DNA of 64,000 nucleotides from RH-AL1 sp965249685 (GCA_965249685.1 CBDFMN010000003.1:2356001-2420000); one strand, 5' to 3'; counted from the first letter of the stretch, positions 45,706 through 55,881 are shown. The notes: generated from the letters alone by a model not told the origin. Numbers and translations: made by a program.

Positions 45706-47437
45706 GCGATCGGCGAAGTCCAGAGCGCCGAATGGATCAGCTTCGTGGAAGGGGTCGCCTTCCTCGAAGCCGCGGCTGCGCTGCGCCGTCTACACCCGCA
45801 AGTCGAGCGAGGAAGGGCTGGAGCAGGAGTTCAACTCGCTCGATGCCCAGCGCGAGGCTTGCGAGGCCTACGTCGCCTCGCAGCGCCACGAGGGCTGGTG
45901 GCTGTTGCGCGATCGCTACGACGACGGCGGCTTCTCCGGCGGCTCCATGGAGCGACCGGCGCTGCAGAAGCTGCTTGCCGACATCGATGCGGGTAAGATC
46001 GACGTCGTCGTGGTCTACAAGGTGGATCGTCTCACCCGCGCGCTCAGCGACTTCGCCCGCATCGTCGAGCTGTTCGACCGACACAAAGTGTCGTTCGTCT
46101 CGGTGACCGAGGCCTTCAACACCACGACCAGCATGGGGCGGCTTACCCTCAACGTGCTGCTATCGTTTGCTCAGTTCGAGCGCGAGGTCACGGGCGAGCG
46201 CATTCGCGACAAGATCGCAGCGTCCAAGCGCAAGGGCATGTGGATGGGCGGTCAGCCCTCGCTCGGTTACGACGTCAAAGACCGTAAGCTCGTCGTCAAC
46301 GAGGCCGAGGCGGCAACGGTCCGGCACATCTTCCGCCGCTACCTCGACCTGCACTCGGTGCGCGACCTGAAAGCCGAGCTCGATGCTGCCGGTATGATCA
46401 GCAAGCAGCGGAAAGCTGCCGATGGTTCACCCTACGGTGCTCAGCCCTTCTCGGCCGGTGCCCTCTACGCCATGCTGCAGAACCGGATTTACGTCGGCGA
46501 GATCGTGCACAAAGGCGCGGCCTACACCGGCGAGCACCAGCCGATCGTCGATGCAGCCTTGTTCGCAGACGTGCAGGCGACGCTGGCCGGCAACCGGATC
46601 GAGCGGGTGAGCCGGCACGAACGCGAGCCGAGCCTCCTCACCGGCCTGCTTTACGACGCCGATGGCGAGCGCCTCACGCCAAGCTACGCACTGAAGAAGG
46701 GCGCGCGCTACCGCTACTACGTCTCGCGCCACCTGATCGCGGGCGCCAAGCGCGAGACGCGCGGGATGCGGCTGCCGGCGGCCGGCATCGAAGCCCTCGT
46801 CGAGACCCGCATCGCGGCCCTGCTGACCGACCCGGCCGAGCTCGCATCCGTCGCAGCATTGTACGACGACCATGCCGGGCTGATCGCTGCAGCCTTCGGC
46901 AGGGCTAAGAGCTGGCCGAACCTTACATCGGCCGACAAGAGCCAGGCTCTCCAAGCCTTCGTCTCGCGCATCACGGTGCTGGCTGACCGCGTCGAGCTGA
47001 CCATCCATCCCGACAGGCTTGCAGCCTGGATCAGGGGCGACCTCGCAGCGCGCAGCAGCGAAGACCATGACGCTCCGGTAATCATCACCGCAGCGGTTCG
47101 GCTGCAGCAGCGCGGTCAGGAGATGCGGCTAGTGTTCGGCAGCGAGCACGAGCTGCCGCCAAGCCATGCTGCGTTAGTCCGCGTCCTCGCCAGAGCCCAC
47201 ACCATCAAGCATCGGCTGTTCGATCTAGGATCGACCATCGAGGAGGTCGCGCAAGCCGAGGACCTCATCCCATCCTACATCACGCGGCTGGTCCGCTTGG
47301 CCTTCCTGGCACCTGACGTCACCGGCAGCATCCTCTCGGGCCGGCACGATCCCGAGCTCACCGTCACGCGCCTCATGGCCGACACAAGGCTCCCGCTCGA
47401 CTGGAGCGAGCAGCGCCGGATGTTCGCCGCAGCGTGA
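45698..47437 (+). CDS. Large serine recombinase (recombinase family protein)
   Basis: 579 residues from the ATG at 45698 (GGAGG upstream). The resolvase domain is at about 27-170: YTRKSSEEG with S36 as nucleophile, FNSLDAQREACEAYV, VVVYKVDRLTRALSDF and FAQFEREVTGERIRDKIA. The recombinase domain (GYDVKDRKLVVNEAEAATVR, SAGALYAMLQNRIYVGEIVH) and a zinc-ribbon-like/coiled-coil C-terminus (LLTGLLYDADGERLTP, without the usual cysteines) follow. Such enzymes integrate and excise islands and phages. It is intact and lies at the right end of the 37-48 kb element, 289 bp from tRNA-Ser. Confidence 0.92.
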   Translation: MAERSAKSRAPNGSASWKGSPSSKPRLRCAVYTRKSSEEGLEQEFNSLDAQREACEAYVASQRHEGWWLLRDRYDDGGFSGGSMERPALQKLLADIDAGKIDVVVVYKVDRLTRALSDFARIVELFDRHKVSFVSVTEAFNTTTSMGRLTLNVLLSFAQFEREVTGERIRDKIAASKRKGMWMGGQPSLGYDVKDRKLVVNEAEAATVRHIFRRYLDLHSVRDLKAELDAAGMISKQRKAADGSPYGAQPFSAGALYAMLQNRIYVGEIVHKGAAYTGEHQPIVDAALFADVQATLAGNRIERVSRHEREPSLLTGLLYDADGERLTPSYALKKGARYRYYVSRHLIAGAKRETRGMRLPAAGIEALVETRIAALLTDPAELASVAALYDDHAGLIAAAFGRAKSWPNLTSADKSQALQAFVSRITVLADRVELTIHPDRLAAWIRGDLAARSSEDHDAPVIITAAVRLQQRGQEMRLVFGSEHELPPSHAALVRVLARAHTIKHRLFDLGSTIEEVAQAEDLIPSYITRLVRLAFLAPDVTGSILSGRHDPELTVTRLMADTRLPLDWSEQRRMFAAA

Positions 47438-47528
47438 TGCTGGGTTGACGGCAGGGCTTATCGTCGCCTGCATAACACCCGATGCGGCATGCTGAACTGC
47501 AGATGCGCCTGCGTCATGCGCTTGCAAA

Positions 47529-47701
47529 CTTGCCTAGCACGCAGTCAGAGACGCCCGTACTGCGCTCAGGGGCGTGCGGAGACAAATTCGATATTTTCTG
47601 CAGGAATCGCGGGAATTGGTCTCTGGCTACCAGACCCGAAAGTCGGTTGTGCAAAGCCCCGGAAACACCGGCGAGATTTGGCTTCCGAAAGTCAGAAAAC
47701 G
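47529..47701 (+). repeat. Right copy of diverged direct repeat, next to tRNA-Ser
   Basis: 173 bp beginning CTTGCCTAGC and ending GTCAGAAAACG, about 70 percent identical to 37408-37580 in the same orientation. It lies between the recombinase gene and the 3' end of tRNA-Ser (47726). Together the copies frame about 10.3 kb. Their divergence says the boundary is old. Confidence 0.75.
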
Positions 47702-47725
47702 TAGTGGAGAGAATTAGGTAACTCG

Positions 47726-47815
47726 TGGCGGAGGGAGCGGGATTCGAACCCGCGATACGGTTTCCCGTATACACACTTTCCAGGCGTGCGCCTTCAACCA
47801 CTCGGCCACCCCTCC
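47726..47815 (-). tRNA. tRNA-Ser (anticodon GGA)
   Basis: Read on the reverse strand it starts GGAGGGGTGGCCGAGTGG and ends with discriminator G and encoded CCA. The anticodon loop is CTGGAAA with GGA, the long class II variable arm pairs TACGG with CCGTA, and the T arm contains GGTTCGAATCC. The acceptor stem pairs fully, with one G-T. All structural positions fit tRNA-Ser decoding UCC/UCU. Its 3' side faces the integrated element. Confidence 0.95.
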
Positions 47816-48157
47816 GCATCGACGTGGAGCATGCGGCTAGACGATGCTAGCGCGGGCTTGCCATGTCGCCCGCGTCCATCCGGCTGTGGTCAGGAGCCTT
47901 GAGGCCTCACGGCCCGGTCTTGGGAGCGCGCACTATAATCATGAGTCGGCCGAGCGCAAGACGCTCGCGGCACACGCGGGAGGTGCTCGCCAGGCAAGGC
48001 GCTTCACCCTGCCCGACGGACTGGGTATCTGCTGGGCCTCGACAATCGCCCAGCGTGCTACGGCGACGTCGCCGCCTCGGTCTGCAAGGACGACGGGTGG
48101 ACACAGCCGTTTCCGTCCGTTCTCGCGCTGATCGCTCCGCTCGATACACGGACGACC
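47816..48157. other. Intergenic region between tRNA-Ser and Mn catalase
   Basis: About 340 bp without a supportable gene. It should carry the tRNA promoter and the catalase terminator; none was identified with confidence. Confidence 0.4.
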
Positions 48158-49081
48158 CTAGCGCGAGGCCTTGTATAGCTTGGACGCTATCTCGAACATT
48201 TCCTCGGGCGCGTAGTCCGGCGCGAAGGCCGAAGCGACGCCGCTGAGCTCGTGGATTTTGCCCCCCTGGGGCAGCCCCTCGACGATCTCCAGATCTCCCG
48301 GCGGGTCGCCCGGCAGGGCCATTTCGCCGTTACCCCAAATGCCGGACATCTGCTTGTAATCCTCCGGGCTCCAGGTGTAGAGCCGCCGGTGCGAACCCTC
48401 GTCGAGGTACTTCTGGCACTCGGGAATTTTCGATAGATCGATGTTGGGGGTCGGCAGCATCTGCTCGATGGCGACGCCAGTGACCTTCTTCAGCGCCAGC
48501 GCGTAAGCGTGGGCATGGACCGAACCTCGCACCAGAAGGTAGCCGCAAACCTCGCGGCCGGTCGCCTCCCTCATCGTTTCATAGACGCGAAGCTTGTGCA
48601 GGCGAGCACCGCATTCCAGGTGGAAGTTGTGGAGCAGGTCGATGATGACGTTACCCGTGGTGGTCACGAAATCCATGTTCCACGACGCGCCGTTGCTGTT
48701 GACCGGCATGGCACCGCCACCGTGCGACAGAAAGGCTTCGGCGAGCCGCACGTCCTGCATGGCGTGAAAGGGTGCGCCAGTTATATCGGCGTCGCCCTTT
48801 TCGTTGGCCGGTTTGTCCGGGCCGTTCGCCAGCATGGCGACGCCGTTGGAGGCCAGTTCGAGATGGCCAAGCTCTTCTGCGGTGATGGAGGCAACGAGAT
48901 TGTAGAAGGGCCGCAGCTTGGACTTGCTGCGGAAGTTGAAACTTTGGAACATGTAATTGCCGAGCGTAGACATCTCGCCGTATTTGCCGCCAATCAATTC
49001 CTGGAGGGCAGCGGCGGCATTAGGGTCCGCCTTCTTCGGCGCGGGGAGTTCGGCCTGAAGCTTATCGATCCGCATGAACAT
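48158..49081 (-). CDS. Manganese catalase
   Basis: 307 residues, ferritin-like di-Mn catalase that splits hydrogen peroxide. Ligands by family position are E36 (GGKYGEMSTL), E70 and H73 (TAEELGHLEL), a Glu in FHLECGARLHK and a His in RGSVHAHAYAL. The long C-terminal segment with SHRRLYTWSPEDYKQM is typical. GAGGAG precedes the ATG at 49081. With GlsB and DUF3891 nearby it belongs to a general stress block. Confidence 0.95.
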   Translation of the reverse strand: MFMRIDKLQAELPAPKKADPNAAAALQELIGGKYGEMSTLGNYMFQSFNFRSKSKLRPFYNLVASITAEELGHLELASNGVAMLANGPDKPANEKGDADITGAPFHAMQDVRLAEAFLSHGGGAMPVNSNGASWNMDFVTTTGNVIIDLLHNFHLECGARLHKLRVYETMREATGREVCGYLLVRGSVHAHAYALALKKVTGVAIEQMLPTPNIDLSKIPECQKYLDEGSHRRLYTWSPEDYKQMSGIWGNGEMALPGDPPGDLEIVEGLPQGGKIHELSGVASAFAPDYAPEEMFEIASKLYKASR

Positions 49082-49222
49082 CTGTGGTCTCCTCGAAGGC
49101 GACGGGACACGGCTGTAGAGGCTGCTTGGCGACCGCCAGAACAGGGGGAAGGCGGTATGGCCCCGTAAATAAACCGTTTGCGACCGGACGGAGGCGCGTA
49201 CCGACCGGCATGGCCCACCACC

Positions 49223-49480
49223 TTACAGCGCACGGCGCCCAGCTACCGCGTGATAGACGACGAGAACGACGACCGCCCCTATCACCGCCACGACCATGCT
49301 GTAGAGGTTGAGCCCGGTGACAGGCGCGGCGCCCAGGAGCGTGAACAGGTAGCCGCCGACGATAGCGCCGACGACGCCCAGTACGATGTCGAGCACCAGC
49401 CCCTCGCCGGACTTGTTGACGATCTTGCTGGCGATGAAACCCGAGATGAGTCCTAGAACGAGCCAGGCAATGATGGACAT
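49223..49480 (-). CDS. GlsB/YeaQ/YmgE family stress response membrane protein
   Basis: 85 residues from the ATG at 49480, chosen for its GGAGGG ribosome binding site. Three hydrophobic, glycine-rich helices: MSIIAWLVLGLISGFIASKI, GLVLDIVLGVVGAIVGGYLF and MVVAVIGAVVVLVVYHAVAG. This is the transglycosylase-associated protein family, induced by stress. It lies upstream of and in the same direction as the Mn catalase gene. Confidence 0.9.
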   Translation of the reverse strand: MSIIAWLVLGLISGFIASKIVNKSGEGLVLDIVLGVVGAIVGGYLFTLLGAAPVTGLNLYSMVVAVIGAVVVLVVYHAVAGRRAL

Positions 49481-49641
49481 GAAACCCTCCTTCGGCATGC
49501 TCCCGCCGGGAGCCAAGACTTGAATTGTCGGGGGTTAAGACCGAACGTCGCGGCCGCGCATGGCGGCAGCGCTCAACCCCAGCTTCAGGATCACGCCGCC
49601 GGCAAAGCCTGCAGCAGAGCTTCACCAACGCGAGTGGCGCC

Positions 49642-49676
49642 TACAGGATGGGGGCGCCCGCCGCCCCCATCCTGTA
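49642..49676. terminator. Perfect 15-bp hairpin, probable bidirectional terminator or structured element
   Basis: TACAGGATGGGGGCG pairs perfectly with CGCCCCCATCCTGTA around a CCCGC loop. It lies downstream of the DUF3891 gene and upstream of GlsB, in an otherwise gene-free 358-bp gap. There is no T-run on either strand. Confidence 0.6.
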
Positions 49677-49838
49677 TGAAGTGTCGAACCCACTTTGCGA
49701 TCTTAGGTTCAGCGTTTTACGAGCTTCTTCGCAAATAAGAATCTTGAACACGATTAAGCGCGAAATCGTCTTTATCCTCTAATGGGCATCGAGCGAGAGG
49801 ACGAGGCAGTCCAGCTCGCGCCTGCGACGATTGAAGGT

Positions 49839-50621
49839 TCAGCGCGGTTCCAGCCTCATCTCCAAGGTCGAAACTTCCGCCCTATCCAGGGCTGCCGCCA
49901 TCTCGCCCTGGGTCTGGAACGGGTGCGCCAAATACCGGCCCTGCACGTGCAGTGTAAGGCTTGGCGGCGCGAACGGCCAGGGATCGAGCACGAACCTACC
50001 GCGCTCGCCGCGCGTCAGCACGAGCGTCGCGGTTTCGCTCTCCCGCACCGGAGCGTCGGCGATCTCGGCTCGCTCGGCATCCCAGCACACCTGCAGCGAC
50101 AGCGTGTCGACGGCTCCAAGAAGTCTTTTGTTGAAAGCCAACCGCTCGTCCGAGGCCTCCGTGGCAAGCGCGGCATCGCCGCGGACTTGCTCGACCACCT
50201 GCTGCTGGAACGCGGCGCAGGCTTCTCGGAAGCGGCGCACGGCCTCCGCCGCCTCAGGACGGGCTGTCGCAGGGTCGAACGTCTTGTCGTAGATCGTCTC
50301 CCCATGCATGGAGACGAGGACGGCGGCGTAGCGGCTGTAGACGCCGACCTGATCGACGCCGTGCTCCCAAAGCCGGGTGTGCTCCTCGGCGGGCACATCC
50401 GCGAAAACGCGTGGCCAACCCGTGTTCGGATCGAAGGCCGGTCGCCGCTCCCAGTCGAGCCAACCGATATCGTGAAGGCCGGCGGCAAGGCAGACCTCCT
50501 GGCGCGGGGTGGGGGGCGCGAAGCGTTCGTTCCCCCACGCGCCCAACATGAGGCCCGATAGCCAGGCGTGCGCGGGTTGCGTGATCGCGAAGACGCCTTC
50601 GCCCGTTTGTCGCAGCAACAT
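49839..50621 (-). CDS. DUF3891 family protein
   Basis: 260 residues from the ATG at 50621 with GGAAGGA upstream. The start MLLRQTGEGVFAITQPAHAW, then AAGLHDIGWLDWERRP (His-Asp pair reminiscent of HD hydrolases), and LLGAVDTLSLQVCWD match DUF3891, a family of unknown function often near stress genes. An upstream frame to 50690 has no better signal. Confidence 0.88.
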   Translation of the reverse strand: MLLRQTGEGVFAITQPAHAWLSGLMLGAWGNERFAPPTPRQEVCLAAGLHDIGWLDWERRPAFDPNTGWPRVFADVPAEEHTRLWEHGVDQVGVYSRYAAVLVSMHGETIYDKTFDPATARPEAAEAVRRFREACAAFQQQVVEQVRGDAALATEASDERLAFNKRLLGAVDTLSLQVCWDAERAEIADAPVRESETATLVLTRGERGRFVLDPWPFAPPSLTLHVQGRYLAHPFQTQGEMAAALDRAEVSTLEMRLEPR

Positions 50622-50744
50622 GGTCACCGTCCTTCCGATTACGCGATTAACGGCGCAGACCTGCCCTCCGGTTCCCATCGACGAAGGCAACCGAGGTCAC
50701 GCGGCGGCATTGCCGTCCGCTGACGCACCGGCCGGAGCCCTGCC

Positions 50745-51248
50745 ATGACCCACATCGACGTATCACGAGACGAGTATTTCATGCGCGAGGCGTTGCGGGT
50801 CGCAACGAGCGAAGGCGATGATCCCGCCTCCTCGCCGATCGGCTGCGTCATCGTCCTGGAGGGGCGCATCATCGCGGCTGAGCGCAACAGGGTGGAGCAG
50901 GATCACGACGCGACGGCGCATGCCGAGGTCACCGCGATCCGCGCGGCCGGGCGCGCCTTGCAAAACGGCGAGCTGCGCGGCGCGACCCTCTACTCCACCC
51001 TGCAGCCCTGCGGCATGTGCACCATGGCGTCGGTCTGGTCTAAAGTTGGACGGGTGGTCTTCGGCGCCGGGCGGGAGGACGTCCACGCGATGTATTTCGA
51101 GGCCCGGCATATCGACACGCTCGATTTTATCCGGAACGCCTACCGCGACGACCTCAGCATCGAGGGCGGCGTACTGAGAGCCGAATGCGCCCGGCTGTAC
51201 TACGGACCGGACGACCATCCGCCGATTGCCGAGCAAGGTAACCTCTAA
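50745..51248 (+). CDS. Nucleoside/cytidine deaminase-family zinc enzyme
   Basis: 167 residues. Zinc and catalytic motifs are H59-A-E61 (ATAHAEVTAI) and P88-C89-G90-M91-C92 (LQPCGMCTMA), as in guanine deaminase and tRNA adenosine/CMP deaminase-like proteins. Length and the FGAGREDVHAMYFEARHID stretch point to the guanine/nucleoside deaminase group rather than TadA. GGAG precedes the ATG. Exact substrate cannot be told. Confidence 0.9.
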   Translation: MTHIDVSRDEYFMREALRVATSEGDDPASSPIGCVIVLEGRIIAAERNRVEQDHDATAHAEVTAIRAAGRALQNGELRGATLYSTLQPCGMCTMASVWSKVGRVVFGAGREDVHAMYFEARHIDTLDFIRNAYRDDLSIEGGVLRAECARLYYGPDDHPPIAEQGNL

Positions 51249-51539
51249 ACGTTTGGTTGCGGCAGGGATGGGATAAATCTCAGATCGAGCGGCATGCGAT
51301 CGAGGGACAGCGCTGGACGCCTCTAGGTTCGGCATCGCAAGGGCCTTGCCGAGGCGGCTGCGCGTCTCACCCGCAGAACCCAACATATGGATCGACTCGG
51401 GAGCTCGTCAGCGGCTGCGGCGCGGGCTCACCGCATGCAGGAAACAAGCGCGGGGCGAGACGTTAGAGGTTTGGCCACGAGGGCGGAGCGATCGCCGCTT
51501 CGAGCGCTGGCAGCGGCACCTCCGTCAGGAACGAGGCAC

Positions 51540-52322
51540 ATGGATCTGCAACTTACGGGCAAGAAGGTTCTGGTCACCGGGGCATCGCAGGGCATCGGAG
51601 AGGGTCTCGCCCACGGCTTTGCTGCGGAGGGCTGCCCGCTCCATCTCACGGCGCGTTCCGCCGACCGGCTCGCGACCTTGGCGGAGACGATCACGGCAGC
51701 CCACGGGGTCGCCGTAGGAATGACGGCCGTCGACATGACCCAGGAGGGAGCCTGCGAGCGGATCGTCGAAGAGGCCGGCGACATCGACGTCCTCGTCAAC
51801 AACGCCGGCGTGATCCCAGGCGGCTCACTCGCCGACATCGGCCCGAAACAATGGCGCGAAGGTTGGGCGCTGAAGGGTTTCGGCTATGCGGACATGATCC
51901 GCCTGGTCTACCCCGGCATGAAGGCCCGGGGCGGCGGCGTCATCCTCAACAACATCGGCATCGGCGGCGAGGTCTGCGACCCCAATTACATCGAGGGCGC
52001 GGCCGGCAACGCCTCGCTCATGGCCATGACGCGAGCCCTGGGCGGCACGAGCCTTGGCGACAACATCCGCGTCGTCGGCGTCAATCCCGGGCCGGTCGAT
52101 ACCGCGCGCATCGACGCCATGCTCCGGACGTTCGCCGAGAAGCAACTCGGCGACCGCGAGCGCTATCGGGAAATCCTGGCGCGCTATCCCCTCGGGCGTC
52201 CGGCGAAAATCCACGAGATTACGGACCTCTTCCTGTTCCTGGCCTCGTTTCGTTCCGGCTACACATCGGGCACGGTGTTCACCGTCGATGGAGGCATCGC
52301 CTCCCGCCGCTCGATTTTCTGA
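51540..52322 (+). CDS. SDR-family protein lacking the canonical YxxxK lysine
   Basis: 260 residues from the ATG at 51540 (AGGAACGAGG upstream). Cofactor motif TGASQGIG is at 13-20 and NNAG at 87-90, and the C-terminus has TSGTVFTVDGG. At the active site the serine position reads NNIGIGG, and after Y150 the sequence is NYIEGAAGNASL, so the residue four on is Ala rather than Lys. A recurring SDR subgroup has this Y-x-x-x-x-x-GN pattern; catalysis may differ or be absent. Confidence 0.85.
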   Translation: MDLQLTGKKVLVTGASQGIGEGLAHGFAAEGCPLHLTARSADRLATLAETITAAHGVAVGMTAVDMTQEGACERIVEEAGDIDVLVNNAGVIPGGSLADIGPKQWREGWALKGFGYADMIRLVYPGMKARGGGVILNNIGIGGEVCDPNYIEGAAGNASLMAMTRALGGTSLGDNIRVVGVNPGPVDTARIDAMLRTFAEKQLGDRERYREILARYPLGRPAKIHEITDLFLFLASFRSGYTSGTVFTVDGGIASRRSIF

Positions 52323-52524
52323 GAACGCCAGCGCGGCGAGTACCTCGCTCGCCGCGCTGCGTCCGACGCTCCGATCCGCGTCCAGCAGATTTTGCGAGCG
52401 CGATCGGGCGGGATGCCCTATGGGGGTGGGCCGCTGCACGGCACGCTTGACGCGGTCTCCGTCAGGTCGAGCCACGACGATTTCGAGACGACAAGTTACT
52501 GATGGCCGTAGAGCGAATGGTCGG

Positions 52525-52785
52525 CTACGACTTCAGAGCCGCCCTAGCGGGGCGGCCCGACGCAGACCGAAGCTGGAGAAGCAGGACCGCCGCATAGCCG
52601 GCCTGCAAGGTGGTTGGGCATGCTACGATGAGGCTCAGCGTCGCAAAAAGCGTCGCGCCTCCGGCGCTCGCAACCGCTATCGCCAGGAGCGTCGCCGCCG
52701 CGCTCGCAGGAAGCAAAGCGTAGATCCTGTAGCGCGTCCCGAGGAAAACGCCGGATAGGAGACACAGGCAAAGCCAGGGAATCAC
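52525..52785 (-). CDS. Small hypothetical membrane protein
   Basis: 86 residues from a GTG at 52785 with an AGGAG ribosome binding site seven bases upstream. Three hydrophobic stretches: PWLCLCLLSGVFLGTRYRIY, LPASAAATLLAIAVASAGGA and LQAGYAAVLLLQLR. Small two- or three-helix proteins of this layout are common in Hyphomicrobiales; function unknown. A longer frame starts at 52836 but ignores the good ribosome binding site. Confidence 0.6.
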   Translation of the reverse strand: MIPWLCLCLLSGVFLGTRYRIYALLPASAAATLLAIAVASAGGATLFATLSLIVACPTTLQAGYAAVLLLQLRSASGRPARAALKS

Positions 52786-53264
52786 GCAAGTCTCCTCATC
52801 CGAGAGCCTCGGGGCGAGGTCACGTCTATCGGGCAAAGCTTAAAAGCGGCCTTCGGAAGATTGTTAACATAATATATCGACGTCGCGATGGTTTCTGTTT
52901 GATGAACCCTCGACAATCGCAAGCCCATCGCAGACATTCTCTCGGCAGTACGCAGTATAATTACTCGGTATAAATGATCGAACACTTTAAGTATAAATTA
53001 TTATTCGTTCGATTATGGCAAGTTTGCGTATCTGTTCGCTCTAGAAATCGAATTTCTCTATGCTTGCTCTCGTCGTGCAAGCTGTAGCTTGCAACCGGCT
53101 ACGGGAGCGGCGCGCATGAGCCGCTGGACTTGCCGGCGGACGCGCGGGCGATCCTGCACACGTTCACGAGCGGACGTTCGCCGATTTAGGCGCAAGATCC
53201 GGAGTGTGGATGGGGCGCGCTTGGCTTAGAAGCGTGCAGACAGAAACCGTGGACTTGCGACACG
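52786..53264. other. Gap with an unusually AT-rich core
   Basis: About 480 bp without a gene. Between about 52855 and 53030 the sequence is markedly AT-rich (TTAACATAATATAT, TATAAATTATTATT), in contrast to the GC-rich surroundings. It could be a promoter/regulatory zone, a small RNA locus or foreign DNA. The ada gene starts at its right end. Confidence 0.45.
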
Positions 53265-54346
<1,082 letters not shown>

Positions 54347-54362
<16 letters not shown>

Positions 54363-55084
54363 GTCGAGCGCACCTTGGGATCGGCGAGCAGCGCCTTCGC
54401 CTCGCCGCTCATCGTCACCTCGCCGGAATCGAGCACATAGCCGCGCGAGGCGAGTTGCAGGGCGCGGCTGGCGTTCTGCTCCACCAGCAGCACCGTCGTC
54501 CCGCGTGCATGGATGTCGGCGACGACCTCGAAGATCTTGTCGACCATCAGCGGCGCCAGCCCCATGGAAGGCTCGTCGAGCAGCAGCACCTTGGGGCGCG
54601 CCATCAGCGCGCGACCCATCGCCAGCATCTGCTGCTCGCCGCCGCTCATCGTGCCGGCGAGCTGGGCGCGACGCTCCTTCAGGCGCGGGAACAGGACGAA
54701 GACTTTGTCGATGTCGGCCGCCACCTCCCGGTCGGCGCGCACGAAGGCGCCCATCTGCAGGTTTTCTACGATCGTCATCCGAGCGAAGGTGCCACGACCT
54801 TCCGGCACCATCACGAGGCCTTGCTTGACGAGGTCCCACGGCCCCTGGCCCCTGATGGAGGCCCCGCAATACCGGATGTCGCCGCCGGCCACCGGCTGGA
54901 TGCCGGTGATCGCCTTCAGCACCGTGGTCTTGCCGGCCCCATTCGCGCCGATGAGGCTGACGAGTTCGCCCTCCCGCACGGCGAAGGAGACGCCTTTCAC
55001 GGCTTGGATGCCGCCGTAGGCGACGCGCAGGTCGTGGACTTCGAGCAGCGTGTCGGCCGGGACGTTCGGGCTCACGGCGGGCAT
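54347..55084 (-). CDS. livF: Branched-chain amino acid ABC transporter ATPase LivF
   Basis: 245 residues. Walker A GANGAGKT at 46-53, Q-loop in VMVPEGRGTF, signature MSGGEQQMLAMGRAL, Walker B VLLLDEPSMGLAP and H-loop region LLVEQNASRAL. The short length and MVPEGRGTF stretch identify LivF. It overlaps livG by 13 bp and is the last gene of livHMGF; the periplasmic binding protein is not in the window. Confidence 0.93.
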
Positions 55085-55881
55085 CCTGCTGAGAGGGTCG
55101 CGTGGCCGGCGCCGAGATACGCCTCGATCACCTTGGGGTCGTTCTGCACCTCGGCCGCCGTGCCCTCGGCGATCGGCCGGCCATAATCGAGCACGGTGAG
55201 CCGGTCGCACAGCCCCATGACCAATTTAACGTCGTGCTCGATCAGCAGAATCGTGCTGCCGTCGTTGCGGATACGGTCGATCAGCGCGCGCAGCACCAGT
55301 TTTTCACTCGCGTTCATACCGGCGGCGGGCTCGTCGAGCGCGATGAGCTTGGGGTCCGTGGCGAGCGCGCGGGCGATCTCCAGCCGGCGCTGGTCGCCGT
55401 AGGACAGCGTGCGCGCCTTGAACCGCGCGAGCTGGCCGATACCGACATAATCGAGGAGCGTGCGCGAGCGCGCCTCGATCGCCGCCTCCTCCGCCTTGAA
55501 GCCTTTGGTGCGGAACACCGCGCCGAACAGGCCCGAGCGGGTCCGCGCGTGACGGCCGATCATCACGTTCTCCAGCGCCGTCATTTCGGCGAAGAGGCGG
55601 ATGTTCTGGAAGGTGCGGGCTATACCCGCCTGGGCGACCTCGTGGACGGCGCTGGGCGTGTAGGGCACACCGCCGAGCTCGAAGGTGCCGGCGTCCGGCT
55701 GGTAAAGGCCGGTGATGACGTTGAAGAAGGTCGTCTTGCCCGCGCCGTTCGGGCCGATCAGCCCGTAGACCTGGCCCCTCCTGATGGTGAGGCCGACGTC
55801 GGCCAAAGCCTGCAGGCCGCCGAAGCGCTTGGAGACGCCGCTGACGCGCAAGACGACATCGCTCCCGCTGCTGTCCATCAT
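55072..55881 (-). CDS. livG: Branched-chain amino acid ABC transporter ATPase LivG
   Basis: 269 residues. Walker A GPNGAGKT at 43-50, LivG-typical GIARTFQNIRLF, signature LSYGDQRRLEIARAL (Ser-Tyr-Gly-Asp-Gln), Walker B LIALDEPAAGMN (D183, E184) and H216 in LLIEHDVKLV. The start codon overlaps the livM stop. Works with LivF on the cytoplasmic face of the LivHM permease. Confidence 0.94.
   Translation of the reverse strand: MMDSSGSDVVLRVSGVSKRFGGLQALADVGLTIRRGQVYGLIGPNGAGKTTFFNVITGLYQPDAGTFELGGVPYTPSAVHEVAQAGIARTFQNIRLFAEMTALENVMIGRHARTRSGLFGAVFRTKGFKAEEAAIEARSRTLLDYVGIGQLARFKARTLSYGDQRRLEIARALATDPKLIALDEPAAGMNASEKLVLRALIDRIRNDGSTILLIEHDVKLVMGLCDRLTVLDYGRPIAEGTAAEVQNDPKVIEAYLGAGHATLSAGCPP

Noticed and set aside
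47514..47819. 101-codon ORF reading through tRNA-Ser
   Set aside because: Its N-terminal part is the translated tRNA gene, a common annotation artefact.
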